NCBI GenBank assembly: GCA_964519535.1
Contig: CAZFIR010000235.1
Span: 1 to 21,443 of the forward strand
Length of the DNA: 21,443 nucleotides
From: CAYWLI01 sp964519535
GTDB lineage: Bacteria; Desulfobacterota; B13-G15; RBG-16-54-18
Direction of reading: 5' to 3'
In this document: piece after piece, positions 14,886-20,981 of the stretch
Position numbering within the stretch: the first letter of the stretch is position 1
How the letters are laid out: each line of letters opens with the position of its first letter
Position numbers and translations under genes: made by a program
The notes under the pieces: model-generated
Databases searched by the model: none
Seen by the model: only the letters and a program-made list of their open reading frames with translations
What the model was told of the DNA's origin: nothing

Positions 14886-15908
14886 TTAAACAAAGGGCAT
14901 CCCCTTTGCAACATCGCATCCAAGCCCCTTGAGAAGCCGCTCCTTCAGCTTCTTCGTGACCTCCATTCTGCTCTGCGGGGAAGCCAGTTCCACCCGCCCG
15001 CCGGCAATGGTCTCATGCCCCCCTGCGCTTCCTCCTCCTGTCCCCCTAATCAGGTCACGAGCCACCCTATCGGCGCTGCCCTTGTGATGACCTGCTGTCC
15101 GCAGGGAAAAGAAGACCTCATGATCCTTCTCCCCGAGGACGAGAACCCATCGCACCCCATCCGTACGGACCAAAAAATCGGCTACGATGGCCACCATATC
15201 CGGGTCCATAATCACCCCCAGGTCGCTGATCAGGACCCCCTTTGCGGGATACCACATCGTCCTCTCGAGGGCCTCTTGGAGGATGCGAAAATACTCTCTC
15301 GGGAGGCGGGGGTGTTCGATCTGAGAAAGAGTCTTCACCAAGACCTTGGGATAAAGGTGAGCTGATATCCGCACATCCACCTCATTGGCATTTCGGCCCA
15401 AATCCCTCGTATCAGACATAATGCCGTAGTAGAGGGCCGTAGCCAGCTTGCGATTCATCTCCACCCCCTCTTCCAAGAGATACTCTGCCAGTATGGTGGA
15501 CGTACTACCATAGTGCGGTCTGATATCCACAAAGGAGACCTGTCTCAGACGGGAGACCTTTCTCGCCGGATGATGATCGATAACAATGCTCGGCACGAGT
15601 GAAGGGGGGAGCGCGGCGTTCCCTGAAAACGGCTGGGCATCCACCATGGAGACCACCTTAAAATTGAAGGGATTGACCGTTTGAATAGATCGCATGGGGA
15701 TTCGCAACCGGTGTATCATAGCCTTGTTCTCCGCACGCCCGATAATCCCTCCGTAGACGAGCATGGAGTTAATCCGCCACGAGGCAAAGAGGTGACGCAA
15801 GGCATAGGCGCTGGCGATAGAGTCGGGATCAGGGTTGGTGTGCGTAACGATCAGCACCTTGCGTTTGTTCTGCACCAATTGCTGCAATTTCTCCAGTTTT
15901 TCTCCCAT
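14886..15908 (-). CDS. DHH-family phosphoesterase, NrnA-like
   Basis: The 340-residue product has the DHH and DHHA1 domains of the NrnA/RecJ superfamily. Motif I is HTNPDPDSIAS at residues 23-33, motif II is VDA around D90, the DHH triad is D111-H113, and YYGIMSDT gives D166. The C-terminal DHHA1 motif is GGSAGGHETIAGG. NrnA-type enzymes degrade short oligoribonucleotides and 3'-phosphoadenosine 5'-phosphate (pAp); other DHH members cleave cyclic dinucleotide products, so the exact substrate is open. The ATG is preceded by AGGAG. Its first 80 bp overlap the downstream frame of the preceding broken gene. Confidence 0.88.
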   Translation of the reverse strand: MGEKLEKLQQLVQNKRKVLIVTHTNPDPDSIASAYALRHLFASWRINSMLVYGGIIGRAENKAMIHRLRIPMRSIQTVNPFNFKVVSMVDAQPFSGNAALPPSLVPSIVIDHHPARKVSRLRQVSFVDIRPHYGSTSTILAEYLLEEGVEMNRKLATALYYGIMSDTRDLGRNANEVDVRISAHLYPKVLVKTLSQIEHPRLPREYFRILQEALERTMWYPAKGVLISDLGVIMDPDMVAIVADFLVRTDGVRWVLVLGEKDHEVFFSLRTAGHHKGSADRVARDLIRGTGGGSAGGHETIAGGRVELASPQSRMEVTKKLKERLLKGLGCDVAKGMPFV

Positions 15909-16092
15909 AGACAGTTCTCCTGGCGTCTCCTGCAGTCTCGTACGCCACGAGTGAGGTCAGCGTGTTGGGTGCCACGAACGTAACATCACCGATCTGAAAG
16001 CGATAAGAACAGATGGCAGCACGTACCACCCCACCCAGACGATTATAGGTGACGATCCTCTCTTCGATCGTCTTCCGGAAGAGGTCTCTTTT
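15829..16092 (-). pseudogene. C-terminal part of a frame-broken hypothetical gene
   Basis: This is a protein-like reading in a second frame, continuing where the first frame breaks. It reads KRDLFRKTIEERIVTYNRLG, then RAAICSYRFQIGDVTFVAPN and TLTSLVAYETAGDARRTVYG, with strand-like alternation not seen in shadow frames. A +1 shift in the A5 run at 16089-16093 (minus strand) would fuse it to the upstream part. It has no good start of its own; a GTG at 16029 lacks a clear ribosome binding site. The end overlaps the start of the DHH phosphoesterase by 80 bp. No family was recognised. Confidence 0.5.
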
Positions 16093-16435
16093 TGAAGGGG
16101 ATTTGATACATCTTTGTGACGTGCGCGTGTCGGCGAAACCCTATGGCCTCCCGTTGAATGATAAGGTAGTGGAGGTATTGCCGGGCCTTCTCACGCACCT
16201 GGTTAAACTCCCTGATGAGGGTGTTTACCGCGCGTGCATCCTCCCCTTCCCGCTCCAGAATCCCAATCCGTTCCTCTAAGACCCTGATTCTCTGCAGGCC
16301 CGCATCGAGTCTTCCTCCCGTTCGCCCCAAGGCCTTTGCCTTTTCATGCATGATGTCCAGCTCGACCTCGGTGGGAGCCGTAGGATCAAAACGTCCCGTC
16401 CTTCTGTGATGGTGTCTCGAAACCACCTCTTTCAT
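16043..16435 (-). CDS. Hypothetical protein, probably the N-terminal part of a frameshifted gene
   Basis: The 130-residue frame starts ATG one base after the radC stop, so it belongs to the same operon. The N-terminus is basic and His-rich (RHHHRRTGRF). Residues about 40-105 are rich in Leu, Glu, Arg and Ala with heptad-like spacing, suggesting a coiled coil (GLQRIRVLEERIGILEREGE). The last residues after position 113 (KKRPLPEDDRREDRHL) look like out-of-frame translation. The neighbouring frame carries more convincing protein, so the true product is probably about 200 residues. No domain was recognised and no function is proposed. Confidence 0.6.
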   Translation of the reverse strand: MKEVVSRHHHRRTGRFDPTAPTEVELDIMHEKAKALGRTGGRLDAGLQRIRVLEERIGILEREGEDARAVNTLIREFNQVREKARQYLHYLIIQREAIGFRRHAHVTKMYQIPFKKRPLPEDDRREDRHL

Positions 16436-16436
16436 C

Positions 16437-17150
16437 TCACCGATTCCCTTTCAGTCTTCCCTCATCGGCGAAGCTATAGTATCTCCCTTGGCCAATAATA
16501 ATGTGGTCCAGAACACCAATGCCCAACAGTTGCCCTCCCTCCACCAGCCGATCGGTGATCTCCTCATCCTCACGACTCGGCGTGGGATCGCCGCTGGGAT
16601 GATTGTGTACCAAGATCAGCGAGGCAGCGGACTCCCTGATAGCGGGGGTAAAGGCCTCCCGGGGGTGAACCAGGGAACTGGTCAAGGTCCCCTCTGAGAC
16701 CCGCTCCTCTCTCATGGCCCTGTTCTTACTGTCCAACAAAAGGACGAAGAAGCATTCCTTTTTTCTGTCTCCCAAACGCTGGTGAAAATGGGCGAAGACA
16801 TCCGCACTGCAACAAAAGGCCTTCCCCTGGGGCAACTTTTCTGTTGCGTACCTGCGGGAGATCTCCATGACCGCCATCACGGCTGCCGCCTTGGCCGGTC
16901 CGATCCCTTTAAGGTCACGCAGCTCAGCGCTCGCCGCTGAAGCAAGGCCTCGAAAATTCTTAAATTTCTGTATGAACTGACGGGCATGGTCGAGGGCGGT
17001 CCTGCCGCTCGTACCATCCCCGGTCCTCAAAATAATGGCCAGCAACTCTGCATCAGAGAGGGCTTGTGATCCTTGTTCCAGGAGCTTCTCCCTCGGACGG
17101 TCAGCCTCCGGCCACTCCTTAATGGGATAAGAACCCTTTACATCCTTCAC
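16437..17150 (-). CDS. radC: RadC-family JAB/MPN domain protein
   Basis: The product has an N-terminal RadC part (EWPEADRPREKLLEQGSQAL, SDAELLAIILRTG), a helix-hairpin-helix (LKGIGPAKAAAVMAVMEISR) and a C-terminal JAMM metal-binding motif, HNHPSGDPTPSRED, fitting H-x-H-x7-S-x2-D. RadC was once linked to DNA repair, but its role is unsettled. The start is called at GTG 17150 because GGGGAGGAG lies 6 nt upstream and family members begin near KxWPxxDRPREKL. An upstream ATG at 17201 has no ribosome binding site and would add a glycine-rich stretch. The product is 237 residues. A strong promoter lies about 110 nt upstream. Confidence 0.93.
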   Translation of the reverse strand: MKDVKGSYPIKEWPEADRPREKLLEQGSQALSDAELLAIILRTGDGTSGRTALDHARQFIQKFKNFRGLASAASAELRDLKGIGPAKAAAVMAVMEISRRYATEKLPQGKAFCCSADVFAHFHQRLGDRKKECFFVLLLDSKNRAMREERVSEGTLTSSLVHPREAFTPAIRESAASLILVHNHPSGDPTPSREDEEITDRLVEGGQLLGIGVLDHIIIGQGRYYSFADEGRLKGNR

Positions 17151-17209
17151 ACTGAACTCCTCCCCGGGGCTACCTGCACCCCCCCCAAAAGAACTATGCA
17201 TCGTTCAAG

Positions 17210-17236
17210 GATCCAAGGGCTCAAAAGGCTTGGATC
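17210..17236 (-). promoter_or_regulatory. 8-bp inverted repeat in the radC leader
   Basis: GATCCAAG (17210-17217) and CTTGGATC (17229-17236) are perfectly complementary around an 11-nt spacer. The element lies in the predicted 5' leader of radC, between the likely transcription start near 17259 and the GTG start at 17150. It is not followed by a T-run on the minus strand, so it is unlikely to be an intrinsic terminator. It could be a protein operator or an RNA stem; the sequence does not decide. Confidence 0.4.
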
Positions 17237-17265
17237 TCTACGTGACCGTTTATAGCTTTGTGAAG

Positions 17266-17295
17266 ATCATAGTGCGCAAAAAATCTTATTGTCAA
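17266..17295 (-). promoter_or_regulatory. Sigma70-type promoter for the radC operon
   Basis: On the minus strand a perfect TTGACA (17295-17290) is followed by an 18-bp spacer and TATGAT (17271-17266). The -35 box starts 4 bp after the gpsA stop codon. The predicted start near 17259 leaves a leader of roughly 110 nt before the radC GTG. This would let radC, the broken gene, the DHH phosphoesterase and the kinase be expressed independently of gpsA. Confidence 0.7.
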
Positions 17296-17298
17296 CGC

Positions 17299-18294
17299 TC
17301 AAGCCATGAATTGATAAACAGCTTCGCGCGGATCTGCCCCCTCATACAGGATACGGTAAATCTGCTCTACGATGGGCAGTTCCAATTGGAACTCACTCCC
17401 CGCTCGGTAGGCTCGGTAGGCGACCTTGGCAGCCCTGAGGCCCTCTATCACCTGCCCTATCCCCCTTTGGGCCTCCTCAATGGACAACCCGCCCCCCACC
17501 TTCTCACCAAATCTTCTGTTACGGCTATGCTCGCTCGTACACGTGACGATCAGGTCCCCTAAACCCGAAAGCCCCATAAAGGTGAGTGGCTGGGCCCCAA
17601 AGGCACTCCCCAACATTGAGAGCTCCTGAAGACTCTTGGTGATGAATGAAGCCTTTGTATTCACCCCCATTTTCAGTCCATCGCAGACCCCTGCTCCTAT
17701 AGCGAAGACATTTTTGAAGACCCCCCCCAATTCCACACCTGCCAAATCCGCATTGGCAAAGAATCTGAAAAAGGGGGTCTCAAAGACCTCCTGTACTCTC
17801 TGGACGCAGGTTGGGTCCGTGGAAGAGACCTCCACCGCCGTGGGAAGCTTGCGGACCAGCTCTGAAGCGATAGAGGGCCCTGAAACGGCCACGATCCCAT
17901 TCCGTACCTCAGCGGGGAGTTCACTCTCGATGACTTGGGACATCCGCAACCCCGTCTCTACCTCCATTCCCTTGGCAAAGTCGACAATAGCAACCCCCGG
18001 GGTAAGGTGGGCGGCCATGAGGCCGGATACCTCTCTCACTGCATGGGAGGAGACAGCGAGGGCAACGATCTCCACCCCGTCTAAGGCCTCGGCAATCTCT
18101 AAGGTGACATTGATCTCGGGGGGAATGTAGTGACCGGGCAGGTATCTGGAATTTTCTCTCCCCTGTGCAATGGCCTCTGCCACATCCTCCTCGATAGTCC
18201 AGAGGGTAACCCGGTGCCCCTTCTCCCACATCATCAAGGCTATCGTCGTACCCAGATTACCGGTCCCTAGTATGGTCATCGTACAACTGCCCAT
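17299..18294 (-). CDS. gpsA: Glycerol-3-phosphate dehydrogenase [NAD(P)+]
   Basis: This cytosolic enzyme reduces dihydroxyacetone phosphate to sn-glycerol 3-phosphate for phospholipid synthesis. The 331-residue product has the N-terminal dinucleotide-binding motif GTGNLGTT (residues 10-17), the substrate-region motif SGPSIASEL and the C-terminal catalytic-lysine region GGVFKNVFAIGAGVCDGLKM with NTKASFITKSLQEL. GLSGLGDLIVTCTSEHSRNR is also diagnostic. The ATG at 18294 has GAGGAGG 6 nt upstream. A TTGGTATACC extended -10-like element lies about 75 nt upstream but has a poor -35. Confidence 0.96.
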   Translation of the reverse strand: MGSCTMTILGTGNLGTTIALMMWEKGHRVTLWTIEEDVAEAIAQGRENSRYLPGHYIPPEINVTLEIAEALDGVEIVALAVSSHAVREVSGLMAAHLTPGVAIVDFAKGMEVETGLRMSQVIESELPAEVRNGIVAVSGPSIASELVRKLPTAVEVSSTDPTCVQRVQEVFETPFFRFFANADLAGVELGGVFKNVFAIGAGVCDGLKMGVNTKASFITKSLQELSMLGSAFGAQPLTFMGLSGLGDLIVTCTSEHSRNRRFGEKVGGGLSIEEAQRGIGQVIEGLRAAKVAYRAYRAGSEFQLELPIVEQIYRILYEGADPREAVYQFMA

Positions 18295-18343
18295 CTGTTT
18301 CCTCCTCGGCGGCCTCTTAGCTTAACAAAATCGGTACGATAAA

Positions 18344-18487
18344 TCAAACAAATGGAGAAAAGGGGTATACCAAGATAAGATCGTGCTTAATCACTGGGTT
18401 AAAAACGGGCGAGGTCGAACTTCCACCCCCCAGGATGAAGGTTCCCGGGTCCAACACTTCATATGCCCATGAGGGCAACTGCATCAT
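18344..18487 (-). CDS. Possible small ORF between cobS and gpsA
   Basis: In the 221-bp gap between cobS and gpsA an ATG-ATG start (18487) after a G-rich stretch opens a 47-codon frame: MMQLPSWAYEVLDPGTFILG, then GGSSTSPVFNPVIK, ending YPFSPFV. It is co-oriented with its neighbours and would fit an operon. It has no recognised relatives and its length is within chance expectation. The rest of the gap shows only a short TGCCC/GGGCA hairpin (18464-18477) and the gpsA ribosome binding site. Confidence 0.2.
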   Translation of the reverse strand: MMQLPSWAYEVLDPGTFILGGGSSTSPVFNPVIKHDLILVYPFSPFV

Positions 18488-18515
18488 CCCCCCATCTCAC
18501 AGGGCCTGATAACAC

Positions 18516-19253
18516 TCATGGGCCTCCCAACAAGGCCACGAAGACAACCAGTGCAAGGATTTCGACTAGCTCCACGCCTGCTCCCATGACGTGTGCCGTT
18601 ATCCTCCCTATTCTCCTGACAACGTATTGGCCAATACCGTAGACGAAGACCCACACCAACACCATAATCCCCAACCCCACTAAGCCTCGGGTGAGAATGG
18701 AGCACAGCACGGTAATAACCGTAGCCCACCAAAAATCCCTCGAGGAAGGATACCCTTCAAAGAGCTCTGTCTGTGGGGCGGGGAAAAACCATGCCAAACA
18801 GACCATTGACCATCTTCCCAAGGTCGGCAAGAGCAGGAGGAAAAGAAAACTCCCGGCCTCGATAAGTTGGTTGATCAGGAGATATTTGGCCAGTAAGGCC
18901 AAAACAAGGCCGATTACTCCGAAGGTTCCTCGATGCTCCCCCCTCATTATTGCCACGATATCCCCCCCATCCTTCCCTCTGTGTAAGCCATCGATGGTGG
19001 CGGCGAGGCCATCAAGGGGGACCCCACGGGTAACGATGCTCAAAATCGACACGAGGAACAGGGCATTGACCGCCGAGTAAAAGGCCCCCTCAAAGGCGTA
19101 GGCGCATAACCACAGGAAGCACCCCAGCAAAAAGCCCACAAGGGGGAAATAGACCAACGAGCCTGCGACATCATCTTCACGTTCCGATACGGGAAAAATA
19201 GTGAGATAGGAGATGGCGGCTCGAAACCGCCTGCCAAAGGAATCCGCGCTCAT
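18516..19253 (-). CDS. cobS: CobS-like adenosylcobinamide-GDP ribazoletransferase, altered motifs
   Basis: CobS joins alpha-ribazole (or its phosphate) to adenosylcobinamide-GDP in the membrane, the last assembly step of cobalamin. The 245-residue product is a multi-spanning membrane protein. It starts RFRAAISYLTIFPV and carries VPLDGLAATIDGLHRGKD (residues 79-95) and MRGEHRGTFGV, and ends with GRITAHVMGAGVELVEI. Family motifs normally read LDGLADTADG, MRDSRxGTxG and GGxTGDxLGA. Here D85, D105 and the TGD aspartate are A, G and H. The fold assignment is firm, the activity uncertain. AGGAGG precedes the ATG; no cobalamin riboswitch box was seen. Confidence 0.85.
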   Translation of the reverse strand: MSADSFGRRFRAAISYLTIFPVSEREDDVAGSLVYFPLVGFLLGCFLWLCAYAFEGAFYSAVNALFLVSILSIVTRGVPLDGLAATIDGLHRGKDGGDIVAIMRGEHRGTFGVIGLVLALLAKYLLINQLIEAGSFLFLLLLPTLGRWSMVCLAWFFPAPQTELFEGYPSSRDFWWATVITVLCSILTRGLVGLGIMVLVWVFVYGIGQYVVRRIGRITAHVMGAGVELVEILALVVFVALLGGP

Positions 19254-19278
19254 GCCTTTCCTCCTTTTACAAGAATCT

Positions 19279-19301
19279 AGCCTATCTGCTCACAGAAGGC
19301 T
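19279..19301. promoter_or_regulatory. Short interrupted hairpin upstream of cobS
   Basis: AGCCT (19279-19283) and AGGCT (19297-19301) enclose a second small stem CTG/CAG with a CTCA loop. On the minus strand this lies in the probable cobS leader, about 25 nt before the start codon. A TTGACA on the minus strand about 50 nt further upstream has no convincing -10 at 16-18 bp. The structure is small and its role unknown. Confidence 0.2.
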
Positions 19302-19385
19302 GTCTCGTTCTTTTCACTGTATGTAATCTCCTAGAAAACACCCTTGTTTGTCAAGTGCAAATAGCGGATGACGCGGGGAGATGGT

Positions 19386-19414
19386 TTGACATCCATCAGC
19401 CGGTCTGATATAAA
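19386..19414 (+). promoter_or_regulatory. Sigma70-type promoter for the zinc-ribbon membrane protein
   Basis: TTGACA (19386-19391), a 17-bp spacer and TATAAA (19409-19414) form a near-consensus promoter on the + strand, 30 bp before the start codon of the next gene. The -35 box is bracketed by a short inverted repeat, GATGG (19380-19384) and CCATC (19393-19397), which could be a repressor site. The gene upstream (cobS) is divergent, so this promoter serves only the + strand side. Confidence 0.72.
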
Positions 19415-19424
19415 GACCCAAAAA

Positions 19425-19441
19425 TCCGCTGAGGAGGCGGA
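19425..19441 (+). promoter_or_regulatory. Hairpin presenting the ribosome binding site
   Basis: TCCGC (19425-19429) pairs with GCGGA (19437-19441). The 7-nt loop TGAGGAG plus the first stem base contain the GAGGAGG ribosome binding site (19431-19437), 7 nt before the ATG at 19445. The stem may tune translation of the zinc-ribbon protein. The pairing is plain in the sequence; regulation is inference. Confidence 0.3.
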
Positions 19442-19444
19442 AGG

Positions 19445-19954
19445 ATGCAGTGTCCCAAATGTGGAAAAAGGGTCTCCTCTACAGTCCCTGTCTGTAAGCA
19501 TTGTGGAAAGCGCCTGGCCCGGCCCAAAACTGAAACGAAGCCGAAGCTCCCGTACCTCGCTCAGGTATCCACCAACAAACTCATCATAGGGGGGGTGGGC
19601 CTGCTCATCCTCATCGCGCTCTTGCTGACCATTCTCACCAGAGAAGGAAAGAAGGAACAGCAGGTAACGCTTGAACGGCCGAGCGCGGAGATCAGTATCG
19701 AACGGGGGAAGACCACGAGGGAAATTGGCTCGAATGCCGTTTATGGCCAGGTCATGACAACCCACATTCGGTCGACCCGTCACGGGACAATAACGGTAAA
19801 AAGCACATATACCGGCAAAGTATATACCATTTATATAGGGGAGTATACCAGCTATCACCCGCAACGCCACCCCTCCGTTGGGGAGCGGATCACGGTAATA
19901 TACCGTGCTGAGGGGGACCTGATGAAGGCAACGCAGGTGGAGATGAATCAATGA
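19445..19954 (+). CDS. Zinc-ribbon, single-pass membrane protein of unknown function
   Basis: The 169-residue product has an N-terminal zinc ribbon with C3, C6, C17 and C20 (CPKCGKRV and CKHCGKR). A basic linker follows, then one hydrophobic segment at about residues 46-65 (LIIGGVGLLILIALLLTIL) and a soluble domain of about 100 residues. That domain is rich in Thr, Ile, Tyr and Val, with a beta-type pattern (TITVKSTYTGKVYTIYIGEY, ERITVIYRAEGDLMKATQVE), perhaps a small barrel or OB-like fold. The topology suggests ribbon inside, C-terminal domain outside. It is monocistronic with its own promoter. No specific family was recognised. Confidence 0.85.
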   Translation: MQCPKCGKRVSSTVPVCKHCGKRLARPKTETKPKLPYLAQVSTNKLIIGGVGLLILIALLLTILTREGKKEQQVTLERPSAEISIERGKTTREIGSNAVYGQVMTTHIRSTRHGTITVKSTYTGKVYTIYIGEYTSYHPQRHPSVGERITVIYRAEGDLMKATQVEMNQ

Positions 19955-19973
19955 GCGTCCCTATAACGCCCTT

Positions 19974-20183
19974 TTACTTCTCAAAGATCAAATCCACTGC
20001 AAGATGTCCCATGCCATCAATTTCCAATATAATTTCCCATGACGGCTTCTTCCACCGCGAACCATGAAAAATGGTATTGTATATATAGACCCCCTCTCCC
20101 ACCCCCGCCACAAAGAAGGCGGGATCTTCGACAGGGGAGGGAAAACGGTAAGGTGATTTTCTAACATTTTCATATAAAGACAC
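19974..20183 (-). CDS. Possible small reverse ORF before tatD
   Basis: A 69-codon minus-strand frame fills most of the 238-bp gap between the zinc-ribbon gene and tatD. It starts at GTG without a ribosome binding site. Its end (SWEIILEIDGMGHLAVDLIF) looks protein-like, which is why it is listed. It also overlaps a structured region: CCCGCC (20104-20109) pairs with GGCGGG (20118-20123), with further C-rich and G-rich arms outside. It may be a decayed gene or chance; it has no recognised relatives. Confidence 0.25.
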   Translation of the reverse strand: MSLYENVRKSPYRFPSPVEDPAFFVAGVGEGVYIYNTIFHGSRWKKPSWEIILEIDGMGHLAVDLIFEK

Positions 20184-20192
20184 AAGAAGCAG

Positions 20193-20966
20193 ATGTTAAT
20201 CGATACCCATGCCCATCTTGATTTGCCCGAGTTCGAGAAAGATCTCCCCCGCGTGATCCAGCGGGCCGAGGAGGCAGGGGTAACCACCATTCTGACCGTT
20301 GGTATCGACCCCGCCAGTTGCCGAAGAACGGTGGAAATTGCTGAGGCATATCCAAACATCTTCGCCATCGTGGGGATTCACCCCCACAACGCCGTGGATA
20401 CAGGGGAAAGGGATCTGGCCGGCCTGAAGGATCTGGCCCGTCATCCAAAGGTGAAGGCCTGGGGGGAAATCGGCCTCGATTTCTACCGGAACCTGTCGCC
20501 CCCGGCGATCCAGGAAGAGCGATTCCGCGAACAGATACACATAGGCAAAGAACTAAAGCTTCCCCTGGTCATCCACAGTCGCTCTGCGACACAGGAGACC
20601 ATCTCCATCCTGCAGGAGGAACGGGCATGGGAGGTGGGAGGAGTGATCCACTGCTTTTCCGGAGATGCAAAAACCGCTTCACAATATCTGGAGATGGGCT
20701 TTGTCATATCCATCCCAGGGGTTATCACCTTCAAAAAGGCCCAGGGGCTGCGTGAGGTGGTGAAAAGACTTCCTTCAGAAGGTCTCATTATTGAGACCGA
20801 CGCCCCCTTCCTTGCCCCTGTGCCTTACCGGAGCAAGCGGAATGAGCCCGCCTATGTGCGATTCACCGCCGATACCATCGCTGCAACTCGGGGGGAGGAT
20901 CTCTCAGATGTGGCGGCCATCACCACAATAAATGCCCGCCGGGTCTTCAATCTCGACACACAATAA
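20193..20966 (+). CDS. TatD-family metal-dependent hydrolase
   Basis: TatD enzymes are TIM-barrel, metal-dependent hydrolases with 3'-5' exonuclease or DNase activity, and some paralogs remove D-amino acids from tRNA. The 257-residue product shows the metal ligands in order: THAHLD (H6, H8), GEIGLD (E92), LVIHSR (H128), HCFSG (H153) and ETDAP (D203). The closing YRSKRNEP motif follows. All expected ligands are present and the length is typical. The ribosome binding site (AGAAG) is weak and no clear promoter was found. It precedes the cysteine hydrolase by 15 bp, which suggests an operon. Confidence 0.95.
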   Translation: MLIDTHAHLDLPEFEKDLPRVIQRAEEAGVTTILTVGIDPASCRRTVEIAEAYPNIFAIVGIHPHNAVDTGERDLAGLKDLARHPKVKAWGEIGLDFYRNLSPPAIQEERFREQIHIGKELKLPLVIHSRSATQETISILQEERAWEVGGVIHCFSGDAKTASQYLEMGFVISIPGVITFKKAQGLREVVKRLPSEGLIIETDAPFLAPVPYRSKRNEPAYVRFTADTIAATRGEDLSDVAAITTINARRVFNLDTQ

Positions 20967-20981
20967 AGGAGCCAACGCATT

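Noticed and set aside
18375..18455. Possible tRNA or terminator on the minus strand around GTTCGAC and GTTTTT between cobS and gpsA
   Set aside because: The bases around GTTCGAC do not pair as a T-stem and no acceptor or anticodon arm is present. The stem before GTTTTT is interrupted and too weak for a terminator.
19254..19380. Cobalamin riboswitch upstream of cobS
   Set aside because: The leader is too short and lacks a recognisable B12 box such as GCCACTG. Only a small interrupted hairpin is present.
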